DNA of 64,000 nt from an uncultured Anderseniella sp. (GCA_947488295.1 CANKYU010000005.1:1-64000); one strand, 5' to 3'. Shown: positions 51,639 to 61,108, counted from the stretch's first letter. Numbers and translations: made by a program. Notes: generated from the sequence alone by a model not told the origin.

Positions 51639-54095
51639 TCAGGCCCTGATCAGCGCGCTCTTGGGGTCATAGAACGGGGCAAACTGCACCTTTGCATCAT
51701 ACCGCTTCCAGGCGATCTCGACCTCCCATTTTCCCGAGTCAATCCAGTCCTTTGTGACGCCTTCTTCACAGTGCGCATAGCCCATGCCGAGGGACTTGTT
51801 GACCCGGTGACCCCAGGCGCCCGAGGTGGTTGAGCCGACACGAACGCCGTCACGGTAAATCGGTTCCTCATGGTACATCAGCGGAGAGGCTTCGCTGTCG
51901 TCTTCCAGCGCCAGCGTGATCATGCGCTTGCTGCGAACCGGCGCTTCCTTCTGCTTCAGCAGGGCATCGCGGCCGATGAAACCACCCGTCTTGTCCCACG
52001 CGATGGTGAAGCCGAGACCGGCTTCAATGGGCGTGTCCTCATCGGCAATGTCATGGCCGAAGTGCCGGTAGGCCTTTTCGGTGCGGCAGTTGTTCATGGT
52101 GTGCATGCCGGCATGGGCCAGGCCGAAGTCCGCACCTGCCTCGATAATGGTGTCATAGACATGCAGGGCAAATTCAGCCGGAATGTACAGCTCATAGCCC
52201 AGTTCACCCACATAGGTGATGCGGCTGGCGCGCACCCGGGCATAACCGACCTCGACTTCACGCGATGTGCCGAAGGGCTGGATATCCGTTGCGAAACTCT
52301 CACCGGTCAGTTTTTCCATGAGCGCGCGGGAATTCGGGCCCATCAGGGACAGCATGGGAAGGCCGGATGTGACATCCGTCGCGGTGCAGAAGCGGTCGCC
52401 GATATGGCGCTTGAGCCATGAAAAATCACGGATCTGCGGGCCGGCGCCGGTGACCACCATGAACTCGTTTTCGTCCAGCCGGGTGACCGTCAGGTCGGCC
52501 TCGATACCGCCGCGGTCATTGCACCACTGGGTGTAGACCAGCTTGTCGGCGGCGACGTCCACGTCATTGACACAGATTTCATTGAGTACCGCGCAGGCAT
52601 CGCGGCCCTGCACCAGGAACTTGGCAAAGCTTGTCTGGTCGAACAGGCCAACCGTGTTCGCCACCGCATCAGCTTCGGCCTGGGCATACGGGAACCAGTT
52701 CTGGCGGTGGAACGAATACTCGTATTTTGCCTCTGCTTCCGTGGGCGCGAAGAAATTGGCGCGTTCCCAACCGTTGACCTCGCCAAAGCAGGCGTTCCTG
52801 GCGGCAAGCCGATCATGGAACGGTGATTTGCGGACGCCGCGTGCGGTGGTTGGCTGGAAATACGGCCAGTGCATTTCATACAACAGGCCCAGGCTTTCCG
52901 TGGTGCGGTCGTGCAGGTACTTTTTGTTGGACTGGAACGGATGCACCCGGCGAATATCCACGTCGGCCACGTCCATCGGCGGGTAGCCGTCCTTGATCCA
53001 GTCGGCCAACACCCTGCCGACACCGCCGGATGACTGGATGCCGATGGAGTTGAACCCGGTGGCGACGAACAGGTCATCGGTGAACGGTGCCTCGCCAAGG
53101 TAGTAGCGATCATCCGGCGTAAAGCTTTCAGGCCCGTTGAAGAACAAGGCTATGCCGGCAGTCTCCAGCAGCGGCATGCGTGCAACCGCCTTTTCCAGCA
53201 CCGGTTCAAAGTGGTCATAGTCTTCCGGGAATGTTTCGAACTCATGGTCTTCGGGAATGCCGTCCATGCCCCACGGCTTGGCCACCGGCTCGAATGCGCC
53301 CAGCAACAACTTGCCTGCATCTTCCTTGTAATAGGCCCATTCATCGGGAATACGGACAACCGGCATCTCCCTGGGCAGGTCGTCATGAGGTTCGGTGACC
53401 ACATAGAAGTGTTCAGCCGCATGCAGCGGTATCTGCACACCGACCTGCTGGCCCAGTTCACGCGACCACATGCCGCCGCAGATCACCGTCTTGTCAGCCA
53501 TGATGGTGCCGGCGGTGGTTTCCACCCCGGTCACCCGGTTGCCGTCCTTCAAAAGGCGGGTGACCTTGGTGTGTTCAAACACTTTTGCGCCGCGCGAACG
53601 CGCACCTGCCGCATAGGCCTGGGTAACGTCAATCGGGTTCACCTGGCCATCACCGGGCAGGAAGACACCGCCGGTGACTTCGTGGGTGGCGAGATGGGGC
53701 AGGCGCTCCTTGACCTCGCCGGCTGATATAACCTGAACATCCAGACCGAAATTCTTGGCCATGGATGCACCACGGCGGAACTCTTCAAAGCGGGCCTCGG
53801 TGAGGGCGACTGAAACCGACCCGTTCTGCTTGAAACCGGTGGCCTGGCCGGTCTCCGCCTCAAGTCCCTTCATCAAATCCGAGGTGTATTTGGCCAGTTC
53901 GGTCATGTTGCGGGTTGCGCGCAGTTGCCCGACCAGGCCTGCCGCGTGCCAGGTAGTGCCGCTGGTCAGCTGCTTGCGTTCCAGCAGCACGACATTGGTG
54001 ATGCCGATTTTCGTCAGGTGATAGGCCAGCGAAGTGCCGATGACGCCGCCGCCAACAATGACGACATCCGCCTGGGTTGGAAGTTCCTTGGCCAT
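51639..54095 (-). CDS. Dimethylglycine/sarcosine dehydrogenase-like FAD- and folate-dependent enzyme
   Basis: The ATG at 54095 gives 818 residues. An N-terminal DAO-type FAD domain (VVIVGGGVIGTSLAYHLTKI) is followed by the FAO_M linker and C-terminal GcvT-like tetrahydrofolate domains (YVGELGYELYIPAEFALHVY, then GHDIADEDTPIEAGLGFTI). This arrangement is that of dimethylglycine and sarcosine dehydrogenases, which demethylate N-methylglycines and pass formaldehyde to folate. It would serve glycine betaine or choline catabolism. It stands alone on the minus strand; exact substrate among methylated glycines cannot be fixed. Confidence 0.87.
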   Translation of the reverse strand: MAKELPTQADVVIVGGGVIGTSLAYHLTKIGITNVVLLERKQLTSGTTWHAAGLVGQLRATRNMTELAKYTSDLMKGLEAETGQATGFKQNGSVSVALTEARFEEFRRGASMAKNFGLDVQVISAGEVKERLPHLATHEVTGGVFLPGDGQVNPIDVTQAYAAGARSRGAKVFEHTKVTRLLKDGNRVTGVETTAGTIMADKTVICGGMWSRELGQQVGVQIPLHAAEHFYVVTEPHDDLPREMPVVRIPDEWAYYKEDAGKLLLGAFEPVAKPWGMDGIPEDHEFETFPEDYDHFEPVLEKAVARMPLLETAGIALFFNGPESFTPDDRYYLGEAPFTDDLFVATGFNSIGIQSSGGVGRVLADWIKDGYPPMDVADVDIRRVHPFQSNKKYLHDRTTESLGLLYEMHWPYFQPTTARGVRKSPFHDRLAARNACFGEVNGWERANFFAPTEAEAKYEYSFHRQNWFPYAQAEADAVANTVGLFDQTSFAKFLVQGRDACAVLNEICVNDVDVAADKLVYTQWCNDRGGIEADLTVTRLDENEFMVVTGAGPQIRDFSWLKRHIGDRFCTATDVTSGLPMLSLMGPNSRALMEKLTGESFATDIQPFGTSREVEVGYARVRASRITYVGELGYELYIPAEFALHVYDTIIEAGADFGLAHAGMHTMNNCRTEKAYRHFGHDIADEDTPIEAGLGFTIAWDKTGGFIGRDALLKQKEAPVRSKRMITLALEDDSEASPLMYHEEPIYRDGVRVGSTTSGAWGHRVNKSLGMGYAHCEEGVTKDWIDSGKWEVEIAWKRYDAKVQFAPFYDPKSALIRA

Positions 54096-54330
54096 ATAGA
54101 GATTCCCTGATGTAAAAAGTCCCGAATTGGCGCGCAAACTAGCAAGGCTCTGCCCGCCACGATAGGGCCAGAATGCGAAACTCGGGTTGAGCAGATTTCA
54201 CCGGTCTGCACACCGCGAGCAAACGCTGCCGCGTTGCCTCAACACACCTGTATCCTGCCTGGAGGAAAAGGCGTGGTGGTCGGCGGCACGGACAGGTGCA
54301 ATGTTCGTCATAAGAGACACAATGTTCTTC
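54096..54330. other. Divergent promoter region with CAATGTTC direct repeat
   Basis: This space separates the dehydrogenase-like gene from the rhodanese-metZ operon. The octamer CAATGTTC occurs at 54299-54306 and 54320-54327, starts 21 bases apart, or two turns of the helix, as expected for a protein binding the same face of the DNA. No riboswitch pattern was recognised. Confidence 0.35.
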
Positions 54331-54359
54331 TTACAATACGCGCAGGCGCGGTGTATAAG
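54331..54359 (+). promoter_or_regulatory. Sigma-70-like promoter for rhodanese-metZ
   Basis: TTACAA (54331-54336), a 17-base spacer and TATAAG (54354-54359) form a good housekeeping promoter, 44 bases before the rhodanese ATG. The CAATGTTC repeats lie immediately upstream of the -35 box. Confidence 0.6.
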
Positions 54360-54402
54360 GAGCGTCGCACAAATCAGTAATCGTCAAGCAAGGTGAACGG
54401 GC

Positions 54403-54804
54403 ATGTACAAGGGTGACGTCAATCCGCAGGAAGCATTTGAGCAACTTTCCAGCAACAACAATGCGGTGATGATTGACGTGCGTACACGCGCCGAATGGGC
54501 CTTTGTCGGCGTGCCCGCGGTAGAGCGAATGGCGACCATTTCCTGGCAGCAGTTTCCTTCAATGCAGGTCAACGAAGAATTTGTTGCAGCCGTTGGGGAA
54601 TTCGGTATCGGCAAGGATGCCGATATATATCTGATCTGCCGGTCCGGCAGCCGGTCTGCGGCGGCAGCGTCGTTGCTGACCGAAGCAGGCTTTGCCAGCT
54701 GCTATAATGTGGCAGAAGGCTTTGAAGGCGACCTGGACCAAAACCGTCATCGCGGCAAGACCAATGGCTGGAAGGCGCGCGGTCTTCCCTGGATACAGCA
54801 GTGA
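54403..54804 (+). CDS. Rhodanese-like sulfurtransferase
   Basis: The 133-residue single-domain protein has AVMIDVRTRAEWAFVGVP at the N-terminus and the active-site loop DIYLICRSGSRSAAAAS (about 66-82) with catalytic Cys72 or so in CRSGSRS. It transfers sulfane sulfur. It starts with AAGGTGAA upstream and is followed by metZ after 4 bases. The pairing with a sulfhydrylase suggests that it supplies or handles reduced sulfur for homocysteine synthesis; this combination is frequent in Alphaproteobacteria. Confidence 0.88.
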   Translation: MYKGDVNPQEAFEQLSSNNNAVMIDVRTRAEWAFVGVPAVERMATISWQQFPSMQVNEEFVAAVGEFGIGKDADIYLICRSGSRSAAAASLLTEAGFASCYNVAEGFEGDLDQNRHRGKTNGWKARGLPWIQQ

Positions 54805-54808
54805 TATC

Positions 54809-56011
54809 ATGAAAAAATCCGTCAAAAATCAGGTAAATCCATCCAAATGGGGCGAAGCCACCCGACTGGTGCGTGGTGGTCTGGAGCGGTCGCATCACGG
54901 CGAAACCGCCGAAGCGCTGTATATCAATTCAGGCTTTGTCTACGAGGATGCCGAAACTGCCGAGGACCGGTTTTCCGGAGAAGCTGAGGGCTATGTCTAT
55001 GCCCGCTACGGCAATCCGACGGTGACCATGTTTGAAGAACGCCTGCGTCTGCTGGAAGGTGCGGAAGCCTGCTATGCAACGGCGTCCGGCATGGCGGCCG
55101 TTTGGGGTGCGCTTGCCTGTCAAACCGAGGCAGGCGATCATATTGTGGCGTCAAAAGCGCTGTTCGGCTCCTGCTACCAGATACTCACAGCCATCCTGCC
55201 GAAGTTCGGTGTCACATCGACACTGGTTGACGGCAACGATCTTGATGCCTGGCGAGCCGCCATCCGGCCCGAGACCAAGGTGTTTTTCCTGGAGACACCG
55301 TCCAATCCCGGCCTGCAGGTGTTTGACATAGCCGCGGTTGCCGACATCGCCAAAGCCAAAGGTATCTGCGTGGTGGTGGATAATATTTTCGCCACGCCGA
55401 TTGTCCAGAAGACATTGCCGCTGGGCGCGGATGTCATTGTCTATTCAGGTACCAAGCATATGGATGGGCAGGGCAGGGTGCTGGGCGGCGCGGTTGTGTC
55501 CTCGGTCGAGTTCAAGGACGAAAAGCTCAAGCCGTTCCTGCGCCATACCGGGCCCTCGCTGTCGCCGTTCAATGCCTGGGTTCTGGTGAAGGGCATGGAG
55601 ACACTGAAGCTGCGCGTCGGGGCCCAGTGTGACAGTGCCCTGAAAATCGCCTCGGCTCTTGAAGGCACAAACGGGGTGGCAAGGGTGACTTATCCGTGGC
55701 TGGACAGCCATCCGCAGGCTCAGTTGTGCCGGCAACAGATGACAGCGGGCGGCACCATGGTGACGTTCGAACTGGCGGGCGGCAAGCCGGCTGCCTTCGA
55801 CATGCTGCGCAAGCTGGAGATCATAGATATTTCCAACAATCTTGGTGATGCCAAGTCACTGATCACCCATCCCGCCACGACCACCCACCGCAATATCGGC
55901 CAGGAGGCGCGCGATGTTATGGGGGTGACAGATGGCATGGTCAGGCTGTCGGTCGGATTGGAAGATGCAGAAGACCTGATCAGTGACCTGACGAGTGCCT
56001 TGAAGGGCTGA
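54809..56011 (+). CDS. metZ: O-succinylhomoserine sulfhydrylase
   Basis: MetZ makes homocysteine directly from O-succinylhomoserine and sulfide. From the ATG at 54809 the protein has 400 residues. It belongs to the Cys/Met PLP family: YVYARYGNPTVTMFEERL, GSCYQI, VDNIFATPIVQKTLPLGADV and the PLP-binding Lys216 in YSGTKHMDGQGRVLGG. The C-terminal VRLSVGLEDAEDLISDL is normal. The gene is co-transcribed with the rhodanese. Cystathionine gamma-synthase-like activity is the main alternative, but GQGRVLGG and the operon favour MetZ. Confidence 0.92.
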   Translation: MKKSVKNQVNPSKWGEATRLVRGGLERSHHGETAEALYINSGFVYEDAETAEDRFSGEAEGYVYARYGNPTVTMFEERLRLLEGAEACYATASGMAAVWGALACQTEAGDHIVASKALFGSCYQILTAILPKFGVTSTLVDGNDLDAWRAAIRPETKVFFLETPSNPGLQVFDIAAVADIAKAKGICVVVDNIFATPIVQKTLPLGADVIVYSGTKHMDGQGRVLGGAVVSSVEFKDEKLKPFLRHTGPSLSPFNAWVLVKGMETLKLRVGAQCDSALKIASALEGTNGVARVTYPWLDSHPQAQLCRQQMTAGGTMVTFELAGGKPAAFDMLRKLEIIDISNNLGDAKSLITHPATTTHRNIGQEARDVMGVTDGMVRLSVGLEDAEDLISDLTSALKG

Positions 56012-56017
56012 CAGCGA

Positions 56018-56320
56018 TTATCCCGCAATCAGCCGTTGGCCGTCGGCAAACACCTGGTTCCAGCACAGGATTTCAACGGACTTACGCAGACCGGTCGGCC
56101 ACAAGGGGTCTTCCTCGACAAGTTTGCGGACGCCTGCCACATCTCCTGCCTGGACGAGCCACATTCCACCGGCGCCTGATCCTTCTGCTGTGGCAAGGGG
56201 ACCTGCAGCCATTATCTGTGCATTGTTGCGCTCCAGGAAGGCGAGGTGATCCGGCATGTGCCGGGCCCTGATCTCGGCGCCTGTGCCCGGGTTGTCTTCG
56301 AACATGACGGCAAACAGCAT
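56018..56320 (-). CDS. YciI-family protein
   Basis: The 100-residue protein opens MLFAVMFEDNPGTGAEIRAR and has RHMPDHLAFLERNNAQIMAA with the conserved His-Asp pair (H-x2-H/D) of YCII domains, then GGMWLVQAGDVAGVRKLVEE. It is a ferredoxin-like small enzyme or binding protein; specific function unknown. It ends 7 bases from metZ in convergent orientation and its start faces a LysR gene divergently. Confidence 0.87.
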   Translation of the reverse strand: MLFAVMFEDNPGTGAEIRARHMPDHLAFLERNNAQIMAAGPLATAEGSGAGGMWLVQAGDVAGVRKLVEEDPLWPTGLRKSVEILCWNQVFADGQRLIAG

Positions 56321-56417
56321 GATGAGGTTCCTTATCCTGTCGGGAGTGGTGCAGGATCATCATATGTATGCGAATTTGCAGATTGAAGGCGCAATTGTGC
56401 ATTGTTAAACTGCAGAT

Positions 56418-57293
56418 ATGCAGAAACTGAACTGGAACGATCTGCGCTATCTGCTTGCCGTGAAGAGGGCTGGCTCGCTGTCGTCAGCCGCGCGCCTGAT
56501 GGGCGTTGATGACACCACCGTATCACGCAGGTTGAACGCACTACGCCGTGTGCTTGGCGAGGACCTGTTTGTCAGGCAATCGGATGGCGCGCTGGTTCTT
56601 ACCGATCACGGTGTAAAGGCAACGTTTCACATCGAAGCCATGGAGCGTGAATCCGACCTGTTGAGGGAAGCGTTTGCGGCGAGCTCAGATGATTGCATCG
56701 GCACTGTCCGGATTACCTCTGTTCCATTTCTGATCAACCGCTGGCTGGCCCCGCAGGTGGACGCGCTGCTGCAGCGGCACCCGAAGCTGCGGGTCGACCT
56801 CATTCCGGATAGCCGGGATTTCAGTCTCACCCTGCGCGAGGCTGACATCGCATTGCGCTTCGCCAGACCCGCCACTGGCGGAAATGACGTGATCGCCAGC
56901 CGCATAGGTTCGCTGCCGTTTTCGGTTTTCGCCGCCAGATCTGGTTCACCCGCCGCAGACCTTGCGCTTCCATGGATACTGTATGATGACACCATGGCTC
57001 ATCTGCCGCAGGCAAAATGGCTTGCCAGAACGGTGAAACAAGACGGCGAGCAATCCGCCGGACTGCGGGTTCATGATGTTGAAACGGCGCTGGAGGCGGT
57101 CATCGCCGGAGTTGGAAAGTCGCTGCTGCCAGTTGCGATTGCAGATCGCATACCCGGTCTCAGGCGTCTGGATGCCGCCTCGACGGATGTCTCGCGAGAG
57201 GTCTGGTTGCTGTCCCATAAAAATCAGCACTCGCTGCGCCGTATTTCAGAAACTGCAAAGTGGATTGCAGCGCTGTTCGAGGACACTTACTGA
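56418..57293 (+). CDS. LysR-family transcriptional regulator
   Basis: The 291-residue protein has an N-terminal winged helix (WNDLRYLLAVKRAGSLSSAA, then DDTTVSRRLNALRRVLGEDL) and a periplasmic-binding-like effector domain (IGTVRITSVPFLINRWLAPQ). It is divergent from the YciI gene with 97 bases between starts, the usual sign that it controls that gene. The short A/T-rich space (GAATTTGC...) would hold its operator. The inducer is unknown. Confidence 0.9.
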   Translation: MQKLNWNDLRYLLAVKRAGSLSSAARLMGVDDTTVSRRLNALRRVLGEDLFVRQSDGALVLTDHGVKATFHIEAMERESDLLREAFAASSDDCIGTVRITSVPFLINRWLAPQVDALLQRHPKLRVDLIPDSRDFSLTLREADIALRFARPATGGNDVIASRIGSLPFSVFAARSGSPAADLALPWILYDDTMAHLPQAKWLARTVKQDGEQSAGLRVHDVETALEAVIAGVGKSLLPVAIADRIPGLRRLDAASTDVSREVWLLSHKNQHSLRRISETAKWIAALFEDTY

Positions 57294-57419
57294 TATCTCA
57301 TCCGGTCCCTGTGCATCTGGTAGCCGGTGGATGGTGAGATGGCGGTTTCTCAGTCAAATTATGCCCATAAACTTGTATCAACACTTCATCCAGAGATTGT
57401 GGAATTTGCGGTAACCGTT

Positions 57420-57884
57420 ATGGAAATTCGTGTCGATGATCTGAGCGGACCTGAAATTGCAGGTCTGCTGGAGGGCCATCTTGATCATATGGCAACCCTG
57501 TCTCCGCCGGACACTGTGTATGCGCTCGATCTGGACGCGTTGCGGGTGCCGGAAGTGACAGTGTGGACCGTTTGGGACGGTGGCGAACTGCTTGGCTGTG
57601 GCGCGCTGAAGGAGCTTGATCCACAGTTTGCAGAAATAAAGTCCATGCGCACGGCACCTGAGCATCGCGGCAAGGGGGTCGCTGAACGGCTGGTCAGGCA
57701 CATTCTTGATGTGGCCAGGCAACGCGGATATAGGCGCATTAGTCTTGAGACGGGTACGCATGCGGATTTTCAGCCGGCGCGCAGACTGTACAAACGTTTC
57801 GGGTTTGACTATTGCGGAGCCTTTGCGGACTATTCAATTACCCCGCACAATGTGTGCATGACGCTTGAACTGGCGCAAGACTGA
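57420..57884 (+). CDS. GNAT-family N-acetyltransferase
   Basis: The ATG at 57420 gives 154 residues and the first GNAT strand MEIRVDDLSGPEIAGLL; frames to 57327 add unrelated residues. The core EIKSMRTAPEHRGKGVAERL holds the Q/R-x2-G-x-G/A acetyl-CoA loop, followed by ISLETGTHADFQPARRLYKR and the C-terminal FGFDYCGAFADY. It resembles the PA4866/YedL-type group. It precedes a LysE exporter by 11 bases, so acetylation and export may be linked. Confidence 0.87.
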   Translation: MEIRVDDLSGPEIAGLLEGHLDHMATLSPPDTVYALDLDALRVPEVTVWTVWDGGELLGCGALKELDPQFAEIKSMRTAPEHRGKGVAERLVRHILDVARQRGYRRISLETGTHADFQPARRLYKRFGFDYCGAFADYSITPHNVCMTLELAQD

Positions 57885-57895
57885 AGAGACCCCAC

Positions 57896-58525
57896 ATGAT
57901 CATCGAACCGGCGCAATTGCTGATATTCATGATGGCCGGCATTGCGCTGAACCTGACGCCGGGCGCGGACATGATGTTCTGTCTGTCGCAGGGGTTGAAG
58001 TCAGGACGTACGGCGGGCTTTGCGGCAAGTCTTGGAATTGCAACCGGCAGCGTCATCCACGTCCTGCTGGCAGCCTTTGGCCTGGCAGCACTGATCGCGG
58101 CCAATCCGGTCGCGTTCGAAGTGCTGCGCTGGGCCGGCGTCGGCTATCTGGTGTGGCTGGCTGTACAGGCGCTCAGACATCCGGTGCAGCTTGATCTTCC
58201 CGATGACGCCATGAAGTCTCTGCCGATGAGGGCATGGCGTGATGGTGTGCTGGTCAATCTCCTTAATCCGAAAGTCATTGTGTTCACGCTGGCGTTCCTG
58301 CCGCAGTTCGTGGACCCGGAGCGCGGGTCGACAGTGCTGCAGTTCCTGTTGCTCGGGCTGGTTCTGAACATTACCGGTACAGCCGTGAACGGGTTCGTCG
58401 GTATTGGTGCGGGTTCTGTACGTGGCCTGTTGGCGGGAAACAGGTGGATTGCCAGGACGCTTGGTTATGTGTCGTCGGCCGTGTTTCTAGGCCTTGCCGC
58501 GAAGCTGGCCTTCGACCGGCGTTAG
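57896..58525 (+). CDS. LysE/RhtB-family amino-acid exporter
   Basis: The 209-residue membrane protein has about six helices and the family motif MAGIALNLTPGADMMFCLSQGLKSG near the N-terminus (seen here as GIALNLTPGADMMF), then GFAASLGIATGSVIHVLLAA and NLLNPKVIVFTLAFLPQFVD. The LysE/RhtB family exports amino acids and homoserine lactone-like compounds. It follows a GNAT gene by 11 bases. Substrate not determinable. Confidence 0.9.
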   Translation: MIIEPAQLLIFMMAGIALNLTPGADMMFCLSQGLKSGRTAGFAASLGIATGSVIHVLLAAFGLAALIAANPVAFEVLRWAGVGYLVWLAVQALRHPVQLDLPDDAMKSLPMRAWRDGVLVNLLNPKVIVFTLAFLPQFVDPERGSTVLQFLLLGLVLNITGTAVNGFVGIGAGSVRGLLAGNRWIARTLGYVSSAVFLGLAAKLAFDRR

Positions 58526-58643
58526 CGATTGCCCCGATGTCGGCCAGACCTGTCAGGCCACCGGCTGACATCGTACTGTTTGTGCCGATGTGTTTGCCAA
58601 AACTTACAGTTTGCCGGCCTGCACAGGATACTGGATAGCGCTT

Positions 58644-60032
58644 ATGGAATTGCTTGTCGCTCTGCTGGTCGAGATCCTGATCTCATTTGTCGTTACGGTC
58701 ATTCCTGCCATTGTCAGTTTCATTGCGATGGCGGTTACCCTGTTGGCGGAACTGATGTTCCGCATTGCCTCGATACTGGACGTGACCTCGATGTTCACGG
58801 GGAGCCCGGCCAAAGTTGCTGAACCACAATCCGGCTCCCAGGAACCTGCAGTGGAGGCTGGCCCGACCGTCTCGCTGGAGGGAACCTGGGTGTTCGTGGC
58901 CTTCAAATGGGTCAGGCGGATTACTGCAGGTGTTTTTGTGGTAACAATCGTCGGCCTGTTTGCCATCAATTATCTGTTCCTCAAGCCGGTTACGAACTGG
59001 GCTTTTGCAGAACTGCAGCAGCGCACCGGGATTGAGGTGACTGCCTCTGAAGTTACCGGTGACCTGTTTACCGGGTATTTCGAATTTACCGGCCTGACGG
59101 CAAAACGGGCGAGCAGCGAAAAGAGCAGCTTTGATCTGAAGGTTGCCGAGATCTCCGGTGACTTGCGGATGAGCAATCTGATCTTCGGTGCGCCGGTGTT
59201 TGAAACACTATACGTCGAAGGTGTGTCGGGACGGTTTGATGTCAAGAAACGGGACAACAGCCGCAAGTCCCGGAAAATCAAGACGAGAAGAGATTTCATT
59301 GTCAAACACATGGTGATCTCAGACGTTGCATTGCAGTTCTACAATGCCAGAGGAGAAGCGCTTGATGCGACATTGACATGGGCGCAAGCCAGTCCGTTGC
59401 GCAGTAATTATGCGGTGTTTGACCTGTTCTTCCGATCGGATTTGATTGGCACCTTGGCCGGGCGGAAACTTGAAATCAGGACAGCCTCTACCGATGATGG
59501 CCGCAAAACGACGTGGAAGATCGATCAGCTGCCGGTATCCATACTTGGTCATTTTTCAGATGCCCCGGTGATCAGTTGGCTCGAGCAGGGCACCTTTGAT
59601 GTCGATGTGACAGACAGTTGGAAGATGACTGATCGGGCGGCTATCAACATGGACTGGCACCTGTTGGCAAACGATGTGAAAATGCAGGTGCCGGCCGACG
59701 CCGGGCTGATGCAGAAAACTGTTTTCATACCGGCCCAAAAATATCTGAACGGGCGTGATAAACCGGTCGACGTTTCATTTTCACTTGTCATGAACGAGAA
59801 GCAGTTTGAAGGCGCCGCCTCACTGGAGGCAGCCAATCTCTGGGCAACGGTCAGGGACGGCTTTGTCAAGGCGCTTGCGCTGAAATACCGGGCAGTGCGA
59901 GTCCCTGCTGCGGGTGATGGTAAGACACCCGTCAGCCAGAGGGAGAAAACGCGCGGTCTGGTGGACAAGGCCACAGACAGTTTCAAGGGTCTGCTGGACA
60001 AGAGGCACAAGGCGCCGGCGCCTGAAAACTAG
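58644..60032 (+). CDS. AsmA-like membrane-anchored protein of unknown function
   Basis: The start at 58644 gives 462 residues; the frame is open to 58590. Two N-terminal hydrophobic helices (about 2-50) are followed by a charged segment, another membrane helix (about 92-113, VFVVTIVGLFAINYLFL) and a large periplasmic part. WAFAELQQRTGIEVTASEVTG followed by GYFEFTGLTAKRAS and repeated beta strands resemble AsmA/TamB/YhdP-type lipid-transport proteins. The C-terminus is basic. Assignment is by pattern only; a role in outer-membrane lipid transport is possible. Confidence 0.6.
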   Translation: MELLVALLVEILISFVVTVIPAIVSFIAMAVTLLAELMFRIASILDVTSMFTGSPAKVAEPQSGSQEPAVEAGPTVSLEGTWVFVAFKWVRRITAGVFVVTIVGLFAINYLFLKPVTNWAFAELQQRTGIEVTASEVTGDLFTGYFEFTGLTAKRASSEKSSFDLKVAEISGDLRMSNLIFGAPVFETLYVEGVSGRFDVKKRDNSRKSRKIKTRRDFIVKHMVISDVALQFYNARGEALDATLTWAQASPLRSNYAVFDLFFRSDLIGTLAGRKLEIRTASTDDGRKTTWKIDQLPVSILGHFSDAPVISWLEQGTFDVDVTDSWKMTDRAAINMDWHLLANDVKMQVPADAGLMQKTVFIPAQKYLNGRDKPVDVSFSLVMNEKQFEGAASLEAANLWATVRDGFVKALALKYRAVRVPAAGDGKTPVSQREKTRGLVDKATDSFKGLLDKRHKAPAPEN

Positions 60033-60076
60033 AATACGGTAATGCGCCCGGAAAAGGTGCAACCTTATACCACCTC

Positions 60077-61108
60077 TCATCGCATGGATTTGGGAGCAGC
60101 GAGCGACTGGCGTTCGACAAGCCTGGTTTCCAGCTCAATCCTGATCGGTTCGGCCGCGTCTTTCACCAGGCTGTAGAGCGTGTCACCGGCAAGCCGTCCC
60201 ATTTCGCGGTGCGGCACATGAACGGTTGTCAGGGCCGGGCTGATGACGGTCGCCAGCTCAATGTCGTCAAAACCGATGATCGACACATCGCCTGGAACGT
60301 CCAGGCCTGCTGCTGTGGCTGCCTGTATCGCACCGACAGCCAATACGTCGTTGCCACAGATTATGAGTGAGGGGAGGGAGGCCGTTGCAGCGATCTGCCT
60401 GAATGCGCTCCGGCCATTTTCAATCGAATAATCTGTTTCGACAATTGGCATGGCTGCGGCATCCAGGCCTGCCGTGGTGATTGCCTGCCGGGCGCCGAGA
60501 ACCCGATCCCTGGCACGGTCGTTGGTGGCGGTCGGTGCTGAAATACAGGCAAAGGTTCTGTGACCCATGCCGATCGCATGGGCAACCAGACGTTCGGAAG
60601 CGGCGCGGTTGTCAAAGCCCACATAGGCCTGGTTTGGGTCCGCGGAACATGCCCACGCAATCACCGTGGGAATGTTGCGGTCCGCCAGGAAGGTATAAAT
60701 TTCCGGGTCCCTTTCGGTTCCGATCAACAACAGCCCGTCGGCTCCACGCGCAACCATGGTGCGGATTAGCCGCGCCTCATTTTCAGGGTCGTAGGCGGAA
60801 CTTGCAACAAGCGTGGTGCCGTTTTTCTCAACCAGTGACTTTTGAAAGGCTTCGATACCGCGGGCGAAAATTGCGTTTTCCATTGTCGGGATGACCGCAC
60901 CGAAAATGCCGGTGCGGTTTGCCGCGATTGCGCGGGCACCGAAGTTGGGCGAGTAGTTGAGTTTGCTGACGGCTTGCATGACGTGGTCACGCGTCTTCTC
61001 CGACACCTTGCCGGGCTCATTGAGGCAGCGTGAGACCGTTGCCGTGGACACGCCGGCAGCGCGGGCTACGTCTTCGAGTGTCGGCAGATTGCGTCCCGTG
61101 GATACCAT
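60077..61108 (-). CDS. LacI-family transcriptional regulator
   Basis: The 343-residue protein begins with the LacI DNA-binding domain (PTLEDVARAAGVSTATVSRC, hinge helix near LNYSPNFGARAIAANRTG) and continues with a ribose-binding-like ligand domain (FGAVIPTMENAIFARGIEAF, VSIIGFDDIELATVISPALT). It is divergent from the sulfonate genes with a 40-base palindrome in between that contains LacI-type operator sequences. The likely inducer is a sulfonate such as dihydroxypropanesulfonate or sulfolactate (inference). Confidence 0.92.
   Translation of the reverse strand: MVSTGRNLPTLEDVARAAGVSTATVSRCLNEPGKVSEKTRDHVMQAVSKLNYSPNFGARAIAANRTGIFGAVIPTMENAIFARGIEAFQKSLVEKNGTTLVASSAYDPENEARLIRTMVARGADGLLLIGTERDPEIYTFLADRNIPTVIAWACSADPNQAYVGFDNRAASERLVAHAIGMGHRTFACISAPTATNDRARDRVLGARQAITTAGLDAAAMPIVETDYSIENGRSAFRQIAATASLPSLIICGNDVLAVGAIQAATAAGLDVPGDVSIIGFDDIELATVISPALTTVHVPHREMGRLAGDTLYSLVKDAAEPIRIELETRLVERQSLAAPKSMR

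Noticed and set aside
54096..54402. Possible glycine riboswitch ahead of the dimethylglycine/sarcosine dehydrogenase-like gene
   Set aside because: The minus-strand leader does not show the conserved glycine-aptamer core pattern; only the direct repeat and a plus-strand promoter could be supported.
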